Below are positions 12,902-22,904 of a stretch of DNA of 64,000 nt, piece after piece. The position numbers were made by a program, and so were the translations under genes. Where the stretch lies: NCBI GenBank assembly GCA_032719365.1, contig CM064874.1:33032716-33096715 (forward strand), read 5' to 3'. Every line of letters starts with the position of its first letter. Within the stretch, counting starts at the first letter, position 1. Below the pieces are notes generated by a model that ran no database searches, had not been told where the DNA came from, and was given only the letters and a program-made list of their open reading frames with translations. This DNA comes from Prinsepia uniflora (taxonomy: Eukaryota; Streptophyta; Magnoliopsida; Rosales; Rosaceae).

Positions 12902-12913
12902 GCTCTGATAACA
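12902..12913 (-). other. Primer-binding site of Element 3
   Basis: GCTCTGATAACA, the complement of a slightly altered TGGTATCAGAGC, lies three bases from the 5' LTR. Confidence 0.75.
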
Positions 12914-12916
12914 CGT

Positions 12917-15784
12917 TGACAGGACCCATCCCAACCCCCCTGGCATTAGTGCAGGATGACCCTGCTCCTGTCTGACACGAAGTGTCAGACACGGGATATT
13001 TCCAACCTTTGCCCTCCCGGGCTATCAGAGTACGCCATGATCCGGAGGAGGTATGTGAGATCTCGGTCTCTACTACAGTCCACATCCGATGTCAACCTGA
13101 AGGGCAGTCAAAACATTAAAAGCTGTGAGTGGACAAAACAAGAATTTATAAAAACATTTTAACGAGAAGACATTTGTACCCTTCACTAAAAAGCATGCAT
13201 GCATTCAAAAACCATTTATCTAGAAAAACCATATGTCGGAACTAAGCCCAAAACCAAGATTAAAAGAACCATCATGAAAACGACCATACGGGCCACTGCC
13301 CAAATCCATAGTGAAAGAATCATAAAGACTCAACCGTACGGGCCACTGTCCAAAACCTGTGTAAACGCACATCATATATCATATCATATAGCATACATCA
13401 TATTTACATATAATTCACAGAACCAATCCTGTCACGGTTTCCAAAGCTATGTGCGTGCTACCCAGGTCACAATCTGAGTCTTCTCAAAGTCAAGATCAAT
13501 GTCCGCAGACCACTGACCCTACCCGAGGTAATAGTAATCACAACCTTCCTGAGAGTAAGGAACCCAACTGAGGGGGGGGGGGGGGGGGGGGGACTCCACT
13601 GAGTTGGTGCTCCGTAACTAGGGGTGACTCCACTGAGTCGGTGCTCCGTGACTACTCTGGGGTCCACCCAGGCCAACGACCCTCCCCGGAGGAGATAGAA
13701 GAACAAGTAAAGGAAGGTATATGAACATATATATATATATATACATAACATAAACATTCATGACCGGTTCCCCTGAACCGTCATGATCCATAACATCCAT
13801 TAACCAGGGTTCATGCCGGTTCCCATAAACCGTCATGAACCGTCATGAACCAGAATGACTTGACAAAGGTTCATACCAGTTCCCATAAACCGTCATGAAC
13901 CACAATGACCTTTCCAGAGTTCATGCCAGTTCCCATAAATTGTCATGAACTTGGAAATCAATCTAGGGTCCCTGACCCGAAATCATAAACCGTAAAATAA
14001 CTAGGTCTCGTGCCCGAACATATGACATTAGCTGGGCACCGTGCCCGATATCTAAGGTCATATGCTCGAGACAAAACCAAATGGGTCTCATACCCGAGTT
14101 TATCCTTTTGAAATCCAAAACCATTTCATTTAGGCCGATAAAGAAATACCGACCCCTATAGGGCCGAAACCTCGAAATACGTGCCTATACGTAACCACAC
14201 ATCCAAATGCACTCATGGCATCACAAACAATTATTTAAAACATATAAGAAACATTTATGCATGCACCAATTTAGAAAACAAGGTCCACTCACAGAACGTC
14301 CCAGCTACCGCCTTGATTTGCGTGCCATACGGCTCCCCGAGCCAATCACCATCACCGGGACTCCCAAACCTGTCCAAATTTTAATAGAAGGTTACTAACT
14401 ACCTTATTAACCTCCTACTAAAGCCCCGTAATTTTCCCGAACTTTTAACTATTTTTAAGCCGACCCTAAACTTTCCGATGCCCGAAACATATAGAGACGG
14501 TGTCTGATTGACACGAAACCAGTCCCAAAATGTTCGTTACATCGAATAGAAGATTTCTCGTGTTGAAAACTTTCCCAAATTATGGCCCACGCGTCGTCCC
14601 GCACTCCTAGAAGGTCAAAAATACTATTCATCACCATCAACCTTGGAAAACCAGTTTTTTTTTTTCTGGTTTTCCGGTCCGGTTACTGTGCTGAACCGGT
14701 CAGCTGAACCGGCGTGACCGGTTCAGTGCTCCTCCTCCTTCGTTTTGGGTCCATGTGCTCCCATTTTAATCCCTAAATTCCTATTTCTTCATTTCCTATC
14801 TAACCCAATCAATTAAACTACCTAAAAGTGACTAAAACCCGTGGTTCCATTTTTGAACCATACGGATCAACCATCCAAAACTCTCCCATGGTGTCCTACA
14901 GCTCCTAACCATCCTCAAAACCAGTCTAAAACCTTCCTACTAACCCTTTTAATTCATTGAAAGCAAGCAAAACAACCCATAATACATATATTGAAAAATG
15001 GGAAGAATCGAGCCTTACCGTGCACCCGCACGGGTTCGTGGCTCCACCGCCCACGACGACGCCTTCCTAGGCTAGCCACCGCATCCAATAGCCTCCCTAA
15101 TCTCTGGTCTCAGTCTTGGTCGAAATGGATGGGTTTTGGGTTGCACGGGAATGTGAGAAACGGTGAGATCGGGTATGGGTTTTGGGTGTTTGAAATGAAG
15201 AAAATGTATGCTCGGTGCATGAATGAAATATGGTGTCCATTGGATGGGTGACACTTGTCACTCATCCATTGGGCATCAAGACAAATAACTGGGCCCACTA
15301 GAGTCCAAAAGTGAACTCGTCTCGTAATTCGTGCAATAGTGCACTTGAACTTCCGTGAACCGTAACTTCGCCGTCGAACGTCTGGGTACGATGTGCAGCC
15401 TGTCTATGGATTCGTATCATCCTAATCTACATAATAGTCCTTGGCCCTCGGCCATCGGACATCTCAGGTCAAAAGTCAACTATTTGCTCCTTTTAACCAA
15501 AATTACCAAAATGCCCCTAAACTTCCGAACGTCATAACTTCTTCCTCGAACGTCGGAATTGAACGTGCAACCTGTCTATGAACTCGTGACGTCACGAACT
15601 ACGTCACGATCATTGGTTAAAGTCTGTTTGACTGCCTGATTAAAAAGTCAACGTTTTGCCACGCCTAGGGGCAAAACGGTCATTTTGCATCGTTCGTCCG
15701 ATTTCGCCTAACTAATCACGGATTAACCTCACTAATCGGGATTAGTCACTAATCTAATCTAGGAATTTGGGACGGGTCGTTACA
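12917..15784 (-). repeat. 5' LTR of Element 3
   Basis: Pairs with 6602-9378. It differs by a 21-base G run (13572-13592) followed by a short duplication (about 13596-13650) and an AT run at 13729-13742. Confidence 0.88.
13572..13592 (+). repeat. 21-base poly-G tract in the Element 3 LTR
   Basis: Uninterrupted run of 21 G on the plus strand. The sister LTR has only five G at the matching site (about 7255), so the run expanded in this copy. Confidence 0.9.
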
Positions 15785-15789
15785 ATGAA

Positions 15790-16417
15790 TATTTATGTTA
15801 TATATATATATATATGTTGATGTTCCTTCCTTTACTTCTATTATCTTCTCCGGGGAGGGTCGTTGGTATGGGTGGACCCCGGAGTAGTCACGGAGCACTA
15901 ACTGAGTGGTAGTCGCCCTCGTTGGGTGCCTTACTCTCAGGAAGGCTTGTACTGTAACCTCAGGATGGGTCATTGGTTTACGAACATTGACCTTGGACTC
16001 TGAGAGACTTGGGTTCGAGACCCCAGGTAGGATGGGCAGGGGCCCATATGGTTGAATCTTTATGGTTTGTTCGATTATGGTTTTGGGCTTAGTCCCCACA
16101 TATGGTTCCATTTTTTTAAATGGTTTTCGAATGCATGCATGCTTTTTAGTGAAGGGTACAAATGTCTTCTTATGAATTTTTTTATAAACTAGTTATTTTG
16201 TCCACTCACAGCTTTTAATGTTTTGACTGCCCTTCAGGTTGACAGCGGATGTGGGCTGTAGCAGAGACTGAGATATCACATACCTCCTCCGGATCCTGGC
16301 GTACTCTGATAGCCCGAGAGTGTAAAGGTTAGAAATATCCCTTGTCTGACACTTCGTGTTAGAAGGGAGCAGGGTCATCCTGCGTTAATCCCGGGGGGAT
16401 TGGGATGGGTCCTGTCA
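15790..16417 (+). repeat. 5' LTR of Element 2, right part
   Basis: Resumes after Element 3 and its second ATGAA copy, and ends GGGTCCTGTCA. It contains the right inverted-repeat arm, with GCATGCATGC near 16132 and GTCCACTCAC near 16199. Confidence 0.86.
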
Positions 16418-16420
16418 GCG

Positions 16421-16432
16421 TGGTATCAAAGC
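16421..16432 (+). other. Primer-binding site of Element 2
   Basis: TGGTATCAAAGC, three bases after the LTR; one mismatch from the TGGTATCAGAGC of the initiator-Met class. Confidence 0.85.
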
Positions 16433-18627
16433 GAGGCTGGCTTATATCGGAGCTCAGTTAGCTCATATTAGAGCGGGGTTGTCTCTATTCGGGCAACCGC
16501 GGAGCTCTTGGAATGTACCCAAGTCGAGGATGTTATATCTCAATGGACTACAGTTCGTGGTCAACCTGATAGTTAGGATGCCGGTACGATAGTTAGTAGG
16601 ATGGAATCATGATATGTCTTGGTTCGGCACTAGATGTCAGGGTTGCCATAGTTCTGTCGTGGATAACAGTGTGGGACCCTACGGAAGGATTAACGTAATT
16701 GTATTTTGGGAGTTTTGATCGTGTGACGGTTAGTTTGGATCGTCTTCACGATGTCGTAGGATCATTTTGACGATAGTTCGGAATTGTGATCATCTGATGG
16801 TTGGATTTTGTTGAGTTAAATGGATTTACTGATGCTGGCAGTTAGCAACCGGATTCGTGGAGTGTACTGCAGTTGGCAGTTAGCAGTCGAGTTCGTGGAA
16901 CTCTAGTTGAACTTATGGCAGTTAGCAGTCGGATTCGAGGAATCCTAGTTGGATTAACGGTAGGCTTGATTGATGTCTTTATGATGTCAAGACCACGTAG
17001 ACGGTCAGATTGTGGATTATACTACTTTCTGCAGCAGGGTTCAGAGGAACTCTAGTTAATGATTATGGAACCTTATCTTAGGTGTATGGATTCGGAAATG
17101 TAAGTTGGCGAGTGGTCTCAACTTCGATGAGATCATCGATCGAGTCATGTCAGCTTGTGATGGGACTGCACTTGGCAGTCGAGGTTATACTTATCGGTTA
17201 AGCCTAGTTTGTTGTCGTGCTACTTAGTAGTGATGGATTGTTGGTACAACTAAGGTCATGGTTGACCTGGTAGACGACATTGGTTGAGTCGAGTTACGAC
17301 TGGTTAGATTGGTTGGACAGGTTACCAGGGTTGGTACTTGTCGATGGAATCCCGGGGCGGGGATACAGAGTATTTGGTACAGGCAATCGATTCCGTTGGA
17401 TGCGGAGTTCGATAACAATGTCTTTTGGTTTGGTCTGCACGAGTTGTGGCAGGCGCTACTACCGAGAGTGTGGTTGTAGTTACGTTTGTTGGGAATCAGG
17501 TGACGTTCAGGGGACGTTTCCTTTTCTCGTATGAGTTGTCTGGGTGACTGTGCCCAGAGGTGTTGGGTACGAAGGAGGCAGAGTTTCCTCTATTCGAGTA
17601 GAGGTACGGGGTCATCGCTCGGTATGAGCGGAGATCCAGGGTTATCATTTTGCACACGGGGTGCTGATACTGATGTTGGTGTGTGTGTGCCGATGCTGAT
17701 AATGATACGGGTGTTAGTATGCTGGTACTGGTGCTGGTGCTGGTGCTCGTGATTGTGATGACATTGAGTCACATTCGTCGAGATGGGCATATGTTCGGTA
17801 TCGGTGATCCGGGAGTGGATCACGGATAGAGTTAAATTGGTGATGGACACGTGGTTGATGTCCGAGTATGTTGTTTCCAATCTGGTTAGAACTTCGGAAT
17901 CGCAGAGATTGCGATTGAGGTGACGAGAGGAATGCGGGTTTTCCGCATTGGTAATGGGTAATTCGAAGTCATTTTGGGTGACTTCTTAGATTCTACCATG
18001 ATTGCTGATGGTAGATGATGTTGACGATGTAGATGTTGTTGGTTGCCACTAGTACACTGATCTTGTATTGATTGGTGGACTCGGGATGTGTCTTGGATCA
18101 TCACGAGGAGTTGAGTATATCGAAGTTAGGTGAATGAGATTTCTCATTTTCTACTTGGTGGCAGACGATGTTGGATTACGTGGCGTGGTGAGTGCAGCGA
18201 GTTTTGTTTGCATTCACGTAGGATGGATTTTGATGTCATTGCCTTGGATCATTCTTGGTTTTTCCTCGGTGGAATGACAAGGATCGATACGAGGTAATCA
18301 ATGAGAACCCACGGTTTCAATGTGTTTCGTCGTTGACTGATCTGTTGAGATGTTGAGGACTTTGGATGTCGTGGCGATCCTCGATCGTGACATTTATGAT
18401 CGGGTGACACAGTGATGAATCTCGATCGTGACGTCTATGGTCGGTTGACGTAGTGTTGGATCTGGATCGTGATCTTGATAATCTAGATAGGTGGAGAGTT
18501 TATCGCTCTTACTAGGATGTTTGAGTTGAGGATGATGGGGATGAACTTCTTTTCGAGGTAAATCCCGTATGGTATATTACTCAGGCGAGTAAAGTGTCCG
18601 ACAAGGTTGAATTTGGTCAGCCTAGAT
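16433..18627 (+). other. Non-coding interior of Element 2, left part
   Basis: No gag or pol motif in any frame. It contains a short tandem motif around GGCAGTTAGCAGTCGGATTC (about 16838-16935) and GT-rich simple sequence (17670-17765). It matches the complement of the Element 3 interior and much of 38280-40260. Confidence 0.72.
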
Positions 18628-18984
18628 TGTAAGACCCGGTCTTGGAAGCAAGAACGATGAGCAATACCCGTGAGCTTGAGAAGCAAGAACAGTGAGCAAG
18701 ACCCGTGAGCTTGGAACGGTAAGATCGGTGAACGATCCCACATCGCTCGGGGAGGGAAAGGTGAAGTACCTTATATGTGTGGGCACGTATCTATCTAACA
18801 CAAGGCCTTTTGGGAGCTCAGTGGCTTTGGGGGGGATTGGAACCCCAAAGTTAAGCGAGTTGAGGCTGGTGCAATCCCATGATGGGTGACCTACTGGGAA
18901 GTTGCACGTGAGCTCCCGAAAACAAAACCGTGAGGGCTGGGCCCAAAGCGGACAATATTGTGTTAGATGGGCCGGGTCGTGACA
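18628..18984 (+). repeat. Cassandra-type LTR (TRIM) with 5S rRNA-derived domain
   Basis: Starts TGTAAGACCCGG, ends GGGTCGTGACA, 357 bp. Cassandra elements are terminal-repeat retrotransposons in miniature whose LTRs contain a 5S rRNA-like segment; this copy has that segment at 18812-18917, and typical flanks such as GGACAATATTGTG and GATGGGCCGGGTCGT. There is no primer-binding site after it and no second Cassandra LTR. Confidence 0.85.
18812..18917 (+). other. 5S rRNA-derived domain inside the Cassandra LTR
   Basis: Core stretches match plant 5S rRNA: AAGTTAAGCG at 18847 (box A region) and GATGGGTGACC...CTGGGAAGT at 18881-18902 (box C region). GGGAGCTCA at the start and TGAGCTCCC at the end pair as the closing helix. 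In 5S genes these boxes bind TFIIIA and recruit Pol III; whether this copy is transcribed cannot be told. It is not a functional 5S gene, because the 5' half is diverged. Confidence 0.85.
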
Positions 18985-18992
18985 GAAAAGGT

Positions 18993-21712
18993 TGTAACGC
19001 CCCGGAAAATGCGAAAAACGAAAATTTAGAAAATTTGAGGAAAATGACGATTTTGCCCCTGGAATTGGGCAAACGGTTGACTTTTTATTCGAACGGTCAA
19101 ACGAGCTTTGATCGATGACTGCGACATAGTTCGGGACGTCACGAGTTCATAGACAGGTGGCACGCCCGATTCCGACATTCGAGGAAAAATTTATGACGTG
19201 CAGAAGTTTGAGGGTAATTTGGTAAATTGGTCAAACGGGGCCATTTGTTGACTTTTTGATCGGGACATTGTTTGGACTTTCCGAGAAGACCGTTAGATAG
19301 GTCTCGGGACGCTGAATCCGTAGACAGGCGGTATGCGTCAATCGGAGTTCGGACGAAAACGTTATGGGTCTAGAACGATGAGGGGCATTTTGGTAATTTG
19401 TTATGATGAGGGTAAAACAGTAATTTGTCTTTAATGATGCAATTAACTGAACAAATATATCCTTGCATTCGCTGATTCAGCTCATGGGATGAGGATAACT
19501 ACCTAAATGACACCTGGCCAATTTAAATGGAGATTAGTGGCACTTAGGTGCCTTTTGCCTAATTAACAAATGAATTAGACGGTTACCATATAGTTTGTAA
19601 GGGTGCATAAGAAAAACAGAGAACACGCCATTTTCTTCTATAATTGATTGATCATGATTCAAAACCAACATATACCATTGTGAAAAAGAGAAAAACAGAG
19701 AGAATTAGACGAGGGAAACTGAGTAAAATGAATCGAGAGGAAGGCTGGGAAGATTGAGAACTGAGACAAAAACCCGAAAAATGAACTATGAACAATTAAT
19801 GTCAAATTTCATTGTTTAGATGCTTTTGATTGAAATTGACTGAACAATTAGTCTTCTGGGAGCTCGACGAAGTGAAACGAATCAATTGGGAAGCCAATTG
19901 ATTGGAAATTAACGAAGAACAGCCCCTGCGATGGTGTCGAATTTGGGGGATTGAGTTCGACTACTTGGAGGTATGAAACATTGAAACTAATTTCATATTT
20001 ATGCTTAGAATTGACCTAGGATGCTTCCTGTATGAATAATTGAACGATACAGGTTGATTTTGGGTAAAACCCGAATGAAGAACCGTCGGGTGTTCGTCTT
20101 GAGTCGAGGGGTTTTAGAGTTTTTATACGTAAATTGAACTCACAGACCTGTAATATATATTGGATTGAGACTAATGAGTAAAAGAACGGGAGGAATTGAG
20201 TTCAAATTGATCGAAATCAATTCGGGTCTGATCGCGGGTTGCAGACCCGTTTATCAGAGAAATGGGTAAGGAAGGAAACTGTGTAGGTTACTGTTCATGT
20301 CGCGTGGTGAGGTTTCTGAGGAAGGTGTCAACATGTGTTTTACTCTATATAATGTAACAGACATTTTGAAATTGGTTTCGAGTCGATCGGACACCGTCTC
20401 GATAATGTTTCGCGGGTCCGACGGTTTATGTTATATTTTAAAATAATCGTTAAATCCTGGAAAATTATGGGGAATTGATATGATGTAATTTGACTTGTTA
20501 ATAACCTTACATAATGATTTTGGACAGGCTTCGAGATTCCTGGCAAGTGTCGGAAATTACGGAAACTCGTGCAGCGTGGGAAACGAGCGGTTTGGACGGT
20601 GTGTGAGTGGACGTTTGTTTTATAAACTATGATGCATGCATAGTTAAATGTTTTCCATGATTGATTGCATAAATTGACTTGCAATGATGTCCTGATGATG
20701 TTGCATGATTATATGTGATTTAATGAATATTTTAATCGGTCTTCCGGACACGTTTTTCGAGGAATTGTGCAAATGGTATTTTGGGCTAGGCCCGAAGTCA
20801 GAAAGGTTTCCAAAAGAGTATTTTGACTTATTGGGCGAGTCAATGATGGTTTCTGGATTATTTTACTGTGTTCAATGTGATTTCACGGATTTGCGTGATA
20901 TTGATGTTTTGGGCTTAAGGCCTAACTGAATAGTGTTTTTAACTTGATTTGAGGTCATGGATATGATTGATATATGTTGTGATATGGATTGTGATTGTGA
21001 TTGTGGATACTGGATACTGGATCATTCTGGATGATGCGAGTGCAGTGCCTAGACGTGACTCAGACGTTGCGAGCGTGCAGTTCCCGGGTATGGTACGTCT
21101 AGAGGATGCGTGTGCAGTCCCCAGACATGATGGATATGACTCGGATGGTGCCTGAGTACAGTTCCCGAGGTTGGCCTACGCGTAGTACAGATGTGACAGT
21201 GTGATGGTTTGTGCACTTGTGAATAGTGCAGATTGATTGATTGATTGATTGAGTAATGGATTGTGAACTTGTGCATAGTATTGCTTGATGTTGATTGTGA
21301 ACTCGTACTGGTATTGAGTACGAGTTCTGGTCTGTATGGCCAGGTGATTATGTGTTCGTATGTTTTGGCCTGAGAGCCGGGATTTAACTTGTTATGTGGT
21401 TTGGTTGGAAGTCCAGTGTTTGTGTTTCATATGTTTTCCCCTATGCATGCAGGTTTGATAAACTGGAGGATAACTGATGTCTTTTAAAATGTGTTTTAAC
21501 GAATATATTTTTGTCCACTCACACTTTTCTGTTTTTGATGACCCTCCAGGCTGTGACATGACGTTCGGGGCTAACCGAGAGGCGGAGGCATAAGCGGTGA
21601 TAATCCCTTGTCTGATAGGTGCTGAAGGATTGTTTCGGGATTTCAATTGACTTGTCAGACGGGAGCAGGACCGGGCACGAGTATCGAGGTCCAGTTGGGA
21701 CGGGTCTTGTCA
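18993..21712 (+). repeat. Long gypsy-type LTR in the composite insertion
   Basis: Starts TGTAACGCCCCGG and ends GGGTCTTGTCA, 2720 bp. It shares the U3 modules, the core block (20350-20430) and the inverted-repeat arms (20603-20641 and 21443-21522) with the other LTRs. Its variable core (about 21030-21190) resembles, on the other strand, the GAACTGCACTC...CACCATC repeats of the Element 5 LTRs, so it belongs near that subfamily. A GATT run lies at 21231-21251. Confidence 0.82.
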
Positions 21713-21717
21713 TAGAT

Positions 21718-22890
21718 GTATTGATGTTGTGATTTTCTTCCCTATGAAGTCAATCGAAGGTAATGTGTAATCAATTAAGTAGGTATCCGATAGGTTCAGA
21801 TATAGTGCATCTCGGTAGACGTGAACGAGATTTCGAGTTTTGGAATCGGATTTCTGGATGACGATTCAGGATTCGATTTTGGAACTTGAAAGTGGATTTT
21901 TGGATTTGGGTTCGGAATGGTTATTCCAAATGCCAGCTTACGGAATGATGGTTTCGGACTCAGATTTGGACATGGTTATGGATATGAATTCTGGGTTTGG
22001 ATTCGGGATTTCTTACGAAATTGCGGATTCAGATTCAGATTTGGAAATGGATGTTGAGTTGGAGTTTTGATTTGTCTGGTACTAGATTAGATAGATGGAC
22101 TCCGGAATCAGAACGTGTTTGGCTACGACCTAGGTGGTCGTGTTGTTGTTATTGTTGTAGTCTGGTTAGTGGATATATGTATGTACCTTGTACGTTGTAT
22201 GAGGTAGGATACTGGGTAGACTTGTGGTTCCTGGTAACGGTATATAGGTTATACCAGTGGTACGTTAGTGAGCGTGTTGGTAGTCGGCTTAGTTTCGATA
22301 CCATTGGATTAGTTGAGGACGTGAACTGGACATCGAATACTTTGCATTGGGTCATAGTATTTCTGGTGGATCCATTTACGCACAGGTAGAGTGCTTTGTT
22401 GGTATGTGTATACTCAGGTTGAGTAAGTTGGTGGTTAGTGTAACCACGGGTGAGTATAATGTTAGATTTTCAACTGACGACTATCAAGCGGTGACGGTTT
22501 GTCGGATGTGTCAACGAGGATCGTTATGTGAGTTTTAGTGACTCTGGTGGGAGCAGACTTCAGGATACGTTGGTAATTGGGAAAGAAACCTTCGAGTTGT
22601 TTGTGTCAGCGAAAGGGCAGATTTGACAACTGGTGTCAATTCGGAACGTACCATTACTTTTATTCGACGTGGTCGCGGGTAGTCGATGTAACGAGAGTGT
22701 TAGTGGTACGTCTGGTTGCAGACAAGTACTGTTCTGATTAGTTGGTGTACGAGTGTACACGTGTGTGAGACTGAATTATTTCCACGAGGTGGTTGTGGAA
22801 TCAGGATAGTTGGAGTTTCGAGAACGATACTAATTAAGGAGGGAAGAACGGTTAGATTAGTTCGGTTGGAATTTCGAGGATGAAATTAAT
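21718..22890 (+). other. Non-coding interior of Element 2, right part
   Basis: Continues the Element 2 interior after the second TAGAT. It contains a GATTCRGATT/GGATTTGGA-rich stretch (21830-22070) that recurs near 62430-62590. No coding motif is seen. Confidence 0.7.
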
Positions 22891-22904
22891 TAAGGAGGGA
22901 AGGT
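22891..22904 (+). other. Polypurine tract of Element 2
   Basis: TAAGGAGGGAAGGT directly precedes the 3' LTR; it would prime plus-strand DNA synthesis. Confidence 0.82.

Larger units (their letters stand above)
6602..15784 (-). mobile_element. Element 3: non-autonomous LTR retrotransposon on the minus strand, inserted in the Element 2 LTR
   Basis: Bounded by TGACAGGACCC at 6602 and GGGTCGTTACA at 15784, with target duplication ATGAA at 6597-6601 and 15785-15789. The two LTRs are 2777 and 2868 bp and the interior is 3538 bp. Read on the minus strand, the primer-binding site follows the right LTR and the purine tract precedes the left one. The interior aligns with that of Element 2 and has no gag or pol frame. 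It supplies the empty-site sequence that dates the composite insertion in Element 2. Confidence 0.9.
18628..21712 (+). mobile_element. Composite insertion: Cassandra LTR joined to a chromovirus-type LTR
   Basis: Flanked by TAGAT at 18623-18627 and 21713-21717. The uninterrupted site is visible in Element 3 (complement near 10550-10570), so the duplication is real. The left end is a Cassandra-like LTR (18628-18984), the right end is a long gypsy-type LTR (18993-21712), and only eight bases (GAAAAGGT) lie between them. Neither component has its own target duplication. It therefore behaves as one insertion with heterologous ends, or as one insertion later collapsed by recombination between the similar LTR starts (TGTAAGACCCGG versus TGTAACGCCCCGG). 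Confidence 0.8.

Noticed and set aside
18812..18917. Functional 5S rRNA gene
   Set aside because: Only part of 5S is conserved, the 5' half is diverged, and it sits inside a Cassandra LTR with LTR boundaries on both sides.
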